NCBI GenBank assembly: GCA_029238785.1
Contig: JAQWFN010000078.1
Location: 1 to 40,698 of the forward strand
From: Flavobacteriales bacterium
Lineage (GTDB): Bacteria; Bacteroidota; Bacteroidia; Flavobacteriales_D; Sanyastnellaceae
Length of the DNA: 40,698 nucleotides
Direction of reading: 5' to 3'
Part shown: positions 6,220-15,400 of the stretch, piece by piece
How the letters are laid out: each line of letters starts with the position of its first letter
How positions within the stretch are numbered: position 1 is the first letter of the stretch
The notes under the pieces: model-generated
What the model saw: the letters and a program-made list of their open reading frames with translations, nothing else
The model's database searches: none
Told to the model about the DNA's origin: nothing
Program-made: the position numbers and the translations under genes

Positions 6220-9207
6220 ATGGAATACAATTTTTCTGCCATCGAAAAGAAATGGCAAAAAAAATGGAAAGAAGCGCAAACTTACCGTGTTGAAGAAGAC
6301 CATTCAAAAGAGAAGTTTTATGTCTTAGACATGTTTCCTTATCCATCTGGGGCAGGCTTGCATGTTGGACACCCACTGGGATATATTGCTAGCGACATCT
6401 ATGCACGCTACAAAACACATCTCGGCTTTAACGTGCTTCACCCCATGGGCTATGATAGTTTCGGTTTGCCGGCAGAGCAGTATGCGATTCAAACTGGACA
6501 ACATCCAGCCATCACCACAGAAAACAACATCAATCGCTATCGCGAACAGCTCGACCAAATAGGATTCAGTTTCGATTGGAGCCGAGAAGTAAGAACCAGC
6601 GACCCGAGTTATTATAAGTGGACCCAATGGATCTTCGCCCAACTTTTTGATGCTTGGTATAACCTCGAAAGCAACAAAGCAGAACCCATTTCTACGCTCA
6701 TTTCAAAGCTAAACGAAAACGGTACCTACAACTTAGAAGCAGCCTGCGAAGATGATTGGTGGAAACACCTCAAAAAAGAAGACTTCCCGCATTTTGGAGA
6801 ACATTTTTGCGGTGAACTAACAGCAATTGATTGGCAAAGTCTCAACAGTAAGCAACAACAACTTGTGCTCATGCACTTCCGCTTGGCTTACTTGGCTGAT
6901 TCGTGGGTGAACTGGTGCCCTGAACTAGGAACAGTGCTCGCCAACGATGAAATCAAAGACGGCGTTTCAGAACGTGGCGGACACCCTGTAGAAAGAAAAC
7001 TTATGCGTCAATGGAGCATGCGAATTTCAGCTTATGCAGACCGACTCATCAGTGATCTCGATGGCCTCGATTGGAGCGATTCCATCAAAGAAATTCAGCG
7101 CAACTGGATTGGGAAATCGACCGGCGCTCGTGTTGTATTTAAGGTAGCCGACGCAGAAGGAAGCATTGAAGTTTTCACAACCCGGCCAGACACCATCTTT
7201 GGAGCAAGTTTCATGGTACTCGCCCCTGAGCATGAATTGGTGAGCAAAATCACTACAGAAGAGTACAAAGAAGAAATTGACACTTACATCTATAACGCAA
7301 GCTTAAAAACAGAGCGCGATCGTCAAAGTGATGTTAAAAATATCAGCGGTGCCTTCACAGGTGCTTATGCCGAACACCCCTTCACGGGCAAGAAAATTCC
7401 AATTTGGATCGGTGAATATGTGCTTGCTTCTTACGGAACAGGTGCAGTAATGGCCGTTCCTGCAGGGGACCAGCGCGATTTTGATTTCGCAACGCACTTC
7501 TCAATTCCTATTATCAATGTTTTCGAAGGAGCTGATTTGTCTGAAAACGCCTGTACAGACAAAAGTGTAGCACTTCAAAACAGCGGTTTCCTCGATGGTA
7601 AGTCGGGAAAAGAAGCCATCGATTTAGCCATTGAAGTTATGGAATCAGAGGGTTTTGGTGAAGGGAAAACCAACTTCCGCTTGAGAGATGCTGTTTTTAG
7701 CAGACAACGATATTGGGGCGAACCCTTCCCTATTTACTACCAAGACGGCTTGCCTCATCTTGTGCCCGAAGGAACTGTAGTTACCCTGCCCGAAGTAGAT
7801 AAATACCTACCAACTGCCGACGGAGAACCGCCGCTTGCAAGAGCTGAAAAATCAGCCTGGCCAGTGTTCTTCGGCGACCACATGGAATACAACACCATGC
7901 CTGGTTGGGCCGGTTCGAGCTGGTACTTTTTGAGGTATATGGATCCGCAAAACGACACTTGCTTTGCCGATAAAGCTAAAATCGATTACTGGAATCAGGT
8001 TGATTTGTACATCGGTGGAGCTGAACATGCTACGGGCCACCTGCTCTATGCACGTTTCTGGACCAAGTTTCTTTGCGATTTAGAACACATTCCTTTTCAA
8101 GAGCCTTTCGCTAAAATGATCAATCAAGGGATGATTCTTGGTAGATCAAGTTTGGTTTACCGCCTACAAGTTCGCAGCAAAGTGAAGGGGATAAACAAAG
8201 ACGCTTCAAGCGGATTCTATATTTCAAACGACCTTCGCGAAGCACTTGAAAAAACAGCTGCTGAATGGACAATTACTGACTTTATTGGCGCTTTGAAAAC
8301 ACATGAAGCACTAACAAATTATTCAGCTCTCGAAGACAAACTTCAAGCGCTAAACGAAAATGGCGATGCCAAGGTGTGGTTTGCACGCCAACATGTGCTG
8401 ATTGACCATGTAGACAACGACGAGCTGAACCTCGAAAGCATTCGCGATTGGCAACCTGAATTTGCGGATGCCACCTTTATTTTAAACCAAAATGGCAAAT
8501 ACACTTGTGCTTACGAAGTAGATAAAATGTCGAAACGTTGGTACAATGTGGTGAATCCAGACGACCTCTGCGAGAGGTATGGTGCCGATACCCTCCGTTT
8601 GTATGAAATGTTCCTTGGTCCGCTTGAACAAAGTAAACCTTGGGACACCAAGGGCATCAATGGAGTGCACAATTTCTTGCGTAAGTTTTGGCGCCTGTTT
8701 CACAATGCGGAACAGCAGTTCGAAGTGAGCAGCGGGCCCGCTTCAAAAGACGAGTTGAAAGTGCTTCATAAGACCATCAAAAAAATCAGCGACGACCTCA
8801 ATAGAGGATCATGGAATACCGTTGTTTCTGCTTTGATGATTGCGGTTAATGAGCTGAGTGATTTAAAGTGCAACAAGCATGCTATTCTTAAAGACATGTG
8901 TGTTCTCTTGTCTCCTTACGCTCCTCACATGGCCGAAGAGCTGTGGGAGAAACTGGGCGAAAGTGGAAGCATCACAAAAGCAAGTTGGCCTATTTTTGAC
9001 CCTGCAGTTTTGGTGGAAGATGAGTTCGAGTACCCTGTTTCCTTTAACGGAAAAATGAGATTTAAACTTTCATTCCCTTCAGAAATGTCGCCGAAAGACA
9101 TCGAAACTGCTGTTTTAGCGCACGAACAATCGGCCAAATATTTAGACGGAAAAGCTCCTAAAAAAGTAATTGTGGTGCCTAAACGAATTGTGAATATCGT
9201 ACTTTAA
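6220..9207 (+). CDS. leuS: Leucyl-tRNA synthetase
   Basis: Class I synthetase of 995 residues that charges tRNA-Leu. The signature HVGH lies at residues 48-51 (PYPSGAGLHVGHPLGY). The CP1 editing domain shows TTRPDTIFGASFMVLAPEHEL and GTGAVMAVPAGDQRDFDF. The second signature is KMSKR at 769-773 rather than the usual KMSKS. The C-terminal anticodon-binding region (LLSPYAPHMAEELWE) is present. The protein is longer than the ~860-residue E. coli form. Part of the excess is an insertion near residues 155-225, which I recall from other Bacteroidota. Another part lies around residues 655-730, within the leucine-specific region before KMSKR. The gene converges with the OmpA-family gene and overlaps its stop by 4 bases. 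A 9-bp inverted repeat precedes the start. Confidence 0.98.
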   Translation: MEYNFSAIEKKWQKKWKEAQTYRVEEDHSKEKFYVLDMFPYPSGAGLHVGHPLGYIASDIYARYKTHLGFNVLHPMGYDSFGLPAEQYAIQTGQHPAITTENNINRYREQLDQIGFSFDWSREVRTSDPSYYKWTQWIFAQLFDAWYNLESNKAEPISTLISKLNENGTYNLEAACEDDWWKHLKKEDFPHFGEHFCGELTAIDWQSLNSKQQQLVLMHFRLAYLADSWVNWCPELGTVLANDEIKDGVSERGGHPVERKLMRQWSMRISAYADRLISDLDGLDWSDSIKEIQRNWIGKSTGARVVFKVADAEGSIEVFTTRPDTIFGASFMVLAPEHELVSKITTEEYKEEIDTYIYNASLKTERDRQSDVKNISGAFTGAYAEHPFTGKKIPIWIGEYVLASYGTGAVMAVPAGDQRDFDFATHFSIPIINVFEGADLSENACTDKSVALQNSGFLDGKSGKEAIDLAIEVMESEGFGEGKTNFRLRDAVFSRQRYWGEPFPIYYQDGLPHLVPEGTVVTLPEVDKYLPTADGEPPLARAEKSAWPVFFGDHMEYNTMPGWAGSSWYFLRYMDPQNDTCFADKAKIDYWNQVDLYIGGAEHATGHLLYARFWTKFLCDLEHIPFQEPFAKMINQGMILGRSSLVYRLQVRSKVKGINKDASSGFYISNDLREALEKTAAEWTITDFIGALKTHEALTNYSALEDKLQALNENGDAKVWFARQHVLIDHVDNDELNLESIRDWQPEFADATFILNQNGKYTCAYEVDKMSKRWYNVVNPDDLCERYGADTLRLYEMFLGPLEQSKPWDTKGINGVHNFLRKFWRLFHNAEQQFEVSSGPASKDELKVLHKTIKKISDDLNRGSWNTVVSALMIAVNELSDLKCNKHAILKDMCVLLSPYAPHMAEELWEKLGESGSITKASWPIFDPAVLVEDEFEYPVSFNGKMRFKLSFPSEMSPKDIETAVLAHEQSAKYLDGKAPKKVIVVPKRIVNIVL

Positions 9208-11495
9208 TTTGGACCAAATTGACCTTTGTTTTCCCTACTAATCGCGTCAATATCTTTCACTAAATCAATCACTCTAAACTCCACACGACGGTTTCTAGCG
9301 TGCATTTCCTCGGTGCAATCTTCTTCGTTCTCGCAGCGAATTTTAGGCATGGTTTCTCCATAACCCGTTGCACTTAGTCTGCTTGGGTCAATTCCGCGTG
9401 CAACAAGCCAAGCAACTGCTCCTTCGGCGCGTTTTTGAGACAATTCCAAGTTGTATTCATGAGAAGATCGTGCATCAGCATGAGCCATGATTTCACCAGT
9501 CATGTCTGGGTATTTGAGCATCAACTGATAGAGTACTTCTAAATCATCTATGGCCGGCTTTTCTAAAGTTGTGCTGTTTCGATCAAAATAAATGTGGTAA
9601 AGCTGCACAATCTGTCCCTCAACCAAGCGCATGTCTGGATGAAGTTCATTACTTGCTAAAGCCGTTTTCCCACTTGGCCAAATCTCCATATTCAGCTCAT
9701 ATTCTTGAACATCTTCTGAGAGCATGAACTCCAGCAGCTCAGAACTAGCGTTTAATCCCACCGCAACAATTCCGTAAGGTACATTTGCTTCAATAGGAAG
9801 TAAAAATGCACCATAGGCATTGCTCTGCATGGCAAGAGCTTCGTTAGTTAGAAGGTTGATTAACTCAATGTCTGCACCGCTTAAACCACTTCCGTAAGGC
9901 ATTTCAAGTACTTTCCCCTTGATATAGCGCTGCTGACTTAAACCTGCCTCGTCTCTACTCAAACCGAGCTTCACCTGAAGTACATCTCCCTCATTCATCA
10001 AGGAAATATCAAATGCTTGTTCACTGCTACAAACTTCGCTGTTTTCGAAGCCCTCCGCATAGCTTGTTATCACTACATCATCAGCTTCGGAAATCAAGAC
10101 CTTGAACTCTCCTAAGCCCTTTGCATAAGCTGTTCTGGTAAATTCGCCGTCTACCGTAATGTCAACACGTGCGCCTGGAACGGGCATACCTGTTGTGCAG
10201 TCAAGCACTTGTCCTTCTATAAAAATTCCCTTCTCAAACTTGAAGCTCAAGATGTCGTCTGAACGATTTGCATTACGATTTGAAGTAATGAAACCATGCT
10301 TACCATCTTCAAAAAAAGCAATACCAAAATCATCTTTTGGGCTGTTTAAAGGAGCTCCAATGTTCTTAGGAGCCAACCAAACTCCGTCTTCTCTCTTCGT
10401 TTTAAACACGTCCAAACCACCGAATCCAACGAGCAAATCTGAAGAAAAATACAAGTCTCCATTCTTCTTAAAACTCGCGAAAACCTCAGTTCCCGGTGTA
10501 TTGATTCCATCATCAAAAGCTTGAGGCAAACCCCAATTTCCGTGCTCATCTCGCTCTACAAAGAAGAGATCCATACCTCCCATAGTGCCCAAACCATCGG
10601 AGCTGAAAACCAAAGTTTGACCATCTGGCGACAATGCTGGATGTGCAAAATTGAAAGAAGAATTAACAAATGGTAAGGTCTGAATAAGCCAAACACTGTC
10701 TTTTTTGATGTAGTGTTTCAAGCTCAATCTTGTATTGTTCTGCTCATCAAATTGTCGCTTTTTTGATAGAACATTGCTCGTTGTGATGAACAATTCCTTA
10801 CCATCAGCAGAAAAGCAAAGCGGACCTTCATGCAAGTCACTTTGAGGAATCTCGCCAAAATAAGCAGCTCTATCGCTTGGGAAATCATTAATTAGTGGTG
10901 CCGCAAAAACATCTGTGAAAGGCGCACTGGTCCAGGGGTCTAACTCTCCCGGTCGTGCTGTAACTCCTGGTCTGTTTGTTACAAAAAGTAAGTTGGAACC
11001 TAATATGAAGGGTGCAAAATCAAGGTCGTTTGAATTGAGGATCAGAGGCTGAATAATACAGGTCTCATCTTCAGGAATACCCGCAGACAAAGCCTCACAA
11101 TAGTCGCTTAATTGCTGCGAAAGCCGGATTTTATTCTCATCCGTTTCGGCAAGCATGTATTTCCCCAACCATTGAATAGCTGATTCATACTTTTCGTTGC
11201 TGATGAGCAATTGGCTGTACCACAACTTTACTTCGGGAAGTTCATTCATGTACACCGCCCTGTTAAACCAGTACTCCGCCAAGTTGGTTCTATCTGTTCG
11301 CCAATAAGATAAAGCGAGATTGGTTACGGCTTCACCATTGTCCAAGTCTTTTCGAATTGCCTTATTGTACAGCTCTATAGCCACTTCGTAATGATGATGC
11401 TCAAAAGCTTCATTGGCCTGTCTCATCTGAGCAAGCATTGCGCTCGATACCAAAACAAAAAGCAGTGTAAAAGTGATGTTAAAGTGCTTCATCAT
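9204..11495 (-). CDS. OmpA-family protein with TPR and PD40 repeats (PorE-like architecture)
   Basis: A 763-residue envelope protein with a signal peptide ending SSAMLAQ. In order: a TPR-like helical region (~25-140); a PD40/WD40-like propeller with blades such as SADGKELFITTSN, SPDGQTLVFSSDG and FEDGKHGFITSNR (~165-400); a carboxypeptidase-regulatory-like domain (IFIEGQVLDCTTGMPVPGA, ~405-480) and perhaps a second; and a C-terminal OmpA domain (IYFDRNSTTL...NRRVEFRV, ~640-745) that should bind peptidoglycan. This TPR-PD40-CRD-OmpA order is that of the T9SS component PorE, but such proteins also occur as paralogues next to SprF-like genes, as here. It follows the PorP/SprF gene by 2 bases and is the last gene of the operon. 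It probably tethers the partner beta-barrel to the cell wall. Confidence 0.88.
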   Translation of the reverse strand: MMKHFNITFTLLFVLVSSAMLAQMRQANEAFEHHHYEVAIELYNKAIRKDLDNGEAVTNLALSYWRTDRTNLAEYWFNRAVYMNELPEVKLWYSQLLISNEKYESAIQWLGKYMLAETDENKIRLSQQLSDYCEALSAGIPEDETCIIQPLILNSNDLDFAPFILGSNLLFVTNRPGVTARPGELDPWTSAPFTDVFAAPLINDFPSDRAAYFGEIPQSDLHEGPLCFSADGKELFITTSNVLSKKRQFDEQNNTRLSLKHYIKKDSVWLIQTLPFVNSSFNFAHPALSPDGQTLVFSSDGLGTMGGMDLFFVERDEHGNWGLPQAFDDGINTPGTEVFASFKKNGDLYFSSDLLVGFGGLDVFKTKREDGVWLAPKNIGAPLNSPKDDFGIAFFEDGKHGFITSNRNANRSDDILSFKFEKGIFIEGQVLDCTTGMPVPGARVDITVDGEFTRTAYAKGLGEFKVLISEADDVVITSYAEGFENSEVCSSEQAFDISLMNEGDVLQVKLGLSRDEAGLSQQRYIKGKVLEMPYGSGLSGADIELINLLTNEALAMQSNAYGAFLLPIEANVPYGIVAVGLNASSELLEFMLSEDVQEYELNMEIWPSGKTALASNELHPDMRLVEGQIVQLYHIYFDRNSTTLEKPAIDDLEVLYQLMLKYPDMTGEIMAHADARSSHEYNLELSQKRAEGAVAWLVARGIDPSRLSATGYGETMPKIRCENEEDCTEEMHARNRRVEFRVIDLVKDIDAISRENKGQFGPN

Positions 11496-11497
11496 GA

Positions 11498-12430
11498 TTA
11501 AAAGAATCTTGGGTGATAGAATCCGTCTTTTTTCTTGCGAAGATCAAAACCGATAAAAATCTCATGTGCTCCTCCATTTCCTTGAAGCTGAGAAAAAGTC
11601 CAGTCGTAGGCATAACCTATAGTCAATTCGGCGGTAACGAGATATTGTAAACTAAGTGAAATAGCATCCAGATGGCGGTAAGAAAGGCCCGTCCAAAGTT
11701 GGTTTTTGATCAAAACGCTTCCACTTAAATCGAGCTGAAGCGGCGCACCAGAGATGTACCTTAGCATAGCACTTGATTTCAAGTCGAGCTTCGGAGAAAT
11801 TGCAAAAACATGCCCTCCATTCAAAAACAGGGCTTGTGCACCAATCATTTGGGCACTTCTTTGATTTTGATCGCCCATATACTCATATTTCTCCTCCAAA
11901 AGCTGTGGCGCTGCAAAACCAATGTAAGATCTATCTGTATGATAAAAAGCACCAAACCCAAGGTTAAATGCATTGTCACTCAAATCTGCTTGAGGAATAC
12001 TTTCATCGCCAGCTTGATCTGGATTGGTATTGGTCCATTGCACGCTCCAGTTGCTCAATTGAGCACTCAAACCAAAGCGCAAATAGCCCTTTGACAATTC
12101 CAAGTTATACGCTCCTTGTGCGCGAATTGCAAGCCGCTCGCTTATTCCAATTTGATCATGCCAAACCAAAAGCCCTGCTCCTAGCTGACGGTTAGCCAGG
12201 GGCGAGTGTACCGAGAAGTTTTCAGTTGAAGGAGCGCCCTCTAGGCCTAGCCATTGTCTTCGCATGAACAAATTCCCGCTCAAGCTTTCTTTAAAACCAA
12301 CATAAGCCGGGTTGATGGAGCTTTGGTCCCACATAAATTGGGTATGCTGAATTTCTTGTTGAGCAAATGCGCTGGAGACAAGCAACATCATCACCAAGAA
12401 TACCGAACTAATTTTCAAGTCTTGTTTCAT
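11498..12430 (-). CDS. PorP/SprF-family type IX secretion outer-membrane protein
   Basis: A 310-residue predicted beta-barrel with a signal peptide ending SSAFAQ. The mature N-terminus has the family hallmarks QFMWDQSSINPAYVGF and RRQWLGLEGAP, and the C-terminus shows GYAYDWTFSQL...GGAHEIFIGFDL. SprF-like proteins are needed for export or surface attachment of partner adhesins with gliding-type C-terminal domains. The partner is very likely the 1790-residue protein encoded 9 bases upstream, with the OmpA-family protein 2 bases downstream as the third member. The family assignment is firm; the pairing is inferred from gene order. Confidence 0.92.
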   Translation of the reverse strand: MKQDLKISSVFLVMMLLVSSAFAQQEIQHTQFMWDQSSINPAYVGFKESLSGNLFMRRQWLGLEGAPSTENFSVHSPLANRQLGAGLLVWHDQIGISERLAIRAQGAYNLELSKGYLRFGLSAQLSNWSVQWTNTNPDQAGDESIPQADLSDNAFNLGFGAFYHTDRSYIGFAAPQLLEEKYEYMGDQNQRSAQMIGAQALFLNGGHVFAISPKLDLKSSAMLRYISGAPLQLDLSGSVLIKNQLWTGLSYRHLDAISLSLQYLVTAELTIGYAYDWTFSQLQGNGGAHEIFIGFDLRKKKDGFYHPRFF

Positions 12431-12439
12431 CTTTTGTCC

Positions 12440-15400
12440 TTATTGAATTGTGATGTAACCTTGTTTCATTGTCTTCTGTCGAGATGTATCGATGAAGGTG
12501 AAGAAGTACGTACCAGACGAAACAGGCTCTCCATTGAATGTTCCTTCCCAATCATTTTGGTAATTCTCCGCTTCGAAAATGATGCTTCCCCAACGATTAT
12601 GTATGATCAAGCGGTGCTCTGGAACACGATCTAGGCCTTCGATTCTGAGGGCATCATTTACTCCGTCTCCATTTGGGGTGATGATGTCAGGGATACCTAA
12701 AAAAGGATCAACATCAATAGTCACTAAAGCCGTATCGCAACGTTGCGGACAATCCTCGTAGCATCGGGCATAGATAAACTGGTCTTCACCAAAAAAGTCA
12801 ATTTCTGGCCTGTACTCTACATAATCGCCTCCGGCAACATTCCATGTTCCAAAGTTGGGTACATCAAGCATGTAAATACTTACTGCGAACTCACTCTCGG
12901 GATCGTTCAACTGCACTTCCAAATCTACAGGGTCGCCAGCCACTACTTCATAAACATCTGCGAGAGCTATCGGGGCTTCGGGAACAAGCACCGTTTGTGT
13001 GGTACTTGAATAAACACCACAACCTGCATTAAATAAGCTCCACTCAAATTGATAGACATTGCCCTCTTCAAGACCCAAAACATTGCTCGACACCGCATTA
13101 GGAGAGACTATATTCACCTCAGCATTTGTTGTTGTCCATTCACCACTAATCCCAGGATCATTCAGAGAAAGCAATAAAGCTGAGTTTCCATCACAGGAGA
13201 GGATACTGTCATTTACCGTTGCAAAAACATTCGGGATGAAATCTACTTGAACGGCAACTTCTTCTTGTGCCGACCAACAAAAACCATCAAAGATTGAAAT
13301 CAGATAACTGCCAGACACTTCAACTGAGCTATTCTCAATACTGAAAGAAGCATTGTTACTCAAAACGGTTTCATTTGATGGCAAAACGTATTCATATGCT
13401 TGTGCCGATGCAAGTACATCGAGCTGCATTTCCTCCCCAACACAAAGCGGCGAATTGCTGTTTACTATTGGCGCGTTTGGTCGAGGAATGATCTCGAGAT
13501 CAATCGTATTGGCAGGGCTCGAACAAGCACTGCTCGTAATCACCAAACTATAAACTCCCGCGTTGATGTCGCTCAAATTTTGAATCACAGGAGGTGCAGC
13601 CAGATTGGAAACAAATCCGTTCGGACCAAGCCATTGATACTCGTCGGCATCTGCATCTGTGCTCAAGGCGAGGTTTCCGCCTTCACAGAGCACTCCATCA
13701 GCTCCCAAAATATCACCTGCATCGGGAATTTCATTAATGTTTACGTTGAGTGGAGCAGACAATGCACTCGTGCAGCCATTAGCACTAACTTGAACCTGAT
13801 AGCTTCCGTCATCATCTGTATTTGTTTGGTCGATGTTGAGTTGAGCAAGGCTTGTTGTTAGCTGAATTCCACTTGGCAGTTGCCAAGTGTAAGCACTTGC
13901 ATTGGGCACGCTGGTGCACGAGAGGCTCAGTTCATCACCAAAACAAATCTGAGTATCTCCAGAAATACTTGGGGGCGCTGGTGCCGCTGTAATTTGAACT
14001 AGACTACTTGCCACTTCAGATTCACAAGCAAACTCATTACTTACATACAGGCTATACGTGCCTTCATCAGACTCATCAACATTCAAAATAACCGCTTGAG
14101 GACTACTTGACTGAAAACCTATTGGTCCGGTCCAGAAATAATCAAAACTTTCACCGTCACCGCTGATTAAAGCTTCTAGAACCAAGTCGTCAGTTCCATT
14201 GGCACACTGAATTGAAACGTCCTGTAAACTTACTACGGGAACGCCCACCACATTCACTTCAAAAGGAATACTCAATGGGGTGCTACACTCTCCAATGCTC
14301 ACAACCACACTGTAAGCTCCCTCTAAGGCATTTGTGGCGTTAGGTACATTTAGGATATTGTTGTTGAAGCCATTAGGTACTCCCGGACCAGACCATTGAT
14401 ACTGCACATCAAAACCCTCATAACTTTGAACTTGCAAATTCATGTTCTCTCCTGCACAAACGTTTGCTGTTCCTGAAATTACCGGCATGTTCAACTCGCC
14501 ACTACTAACATCAACACTCTTACAATCTTGTGCTCTAAGGTCGTTTTGTAAGCCGCCAGGATCTTCTTCTCTGCCTGTTCTCGGGTAAGCCAAGGGATGT
14601 ATTGGGCCATAGTCCAAAGTGTCAAGATGCTGTTGGTGCGCGCTTGACCAGATGACGTCCGCACAAAGGTCAATTTCATTACAAGGTGGAAAGTTATCAT
14701 TCACCCTTAACTCAAAAATCAAATCACATTCGATGTCTTGCGGAATACTGTCCCACTTCATCGTAATCAATCCAAGATTTTCATTAGCACTGATTTGAAT
14801 CAAGGATTCGCATTCAGTCAGGAATGAACCAGGAACAAGGCTCAAACCGAAAGGCAAATCTTGAATAATTTCAACATCGTAGGCAGTGCTCTCAGAAGCA
14901 TTCAAGTGAAAAACACTCACCGTAGCTTGTGTGGTTTGTCCTGGACTTAAATTGGTCTGGCTCAAATCCAGATTAGTGCCTAAAAGTGACTCACGAACTC
15001 TGACACTCACTTCGGTTATTTCATCAACTGGGGCGGAATTACTGCCTTTTCTATAGTTTAAAATCGACTGGGTAGTAAGGAGGTGTCCTGAAATATTGTC
15101 TTCCACGTTGGTCACCACCGCCCTAAATCTAATAATCACTTCTTCCGGGTCAGTGTTGTCGCTTGCTGTATTCACAACATCACCAAAATCCAGCAAGAAC
15201 CTTCTACGTTCATTTTCTACTCCTAGTCCAACACTGCTTACCTCTACTCCCCCAACAATTGAGTTCAAATTTCCATTCGTATAACCAAACACATTAATGT
15301 CTGCACTGGCAGAAATGATGTCTTCAAACACCAATCCTGCTGGTAAAATACATTCATATACTGACTCTCTGGTTCGGCCTTCAGGGAAGGTAAGTACTGT

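Noticed and set aside
13400-13861. 153-codon plus-strand frame inside the giant adhesin gene
   Set aside because: It is antisense to a clearly coding frame, has no recognisable domain, and no promoter.
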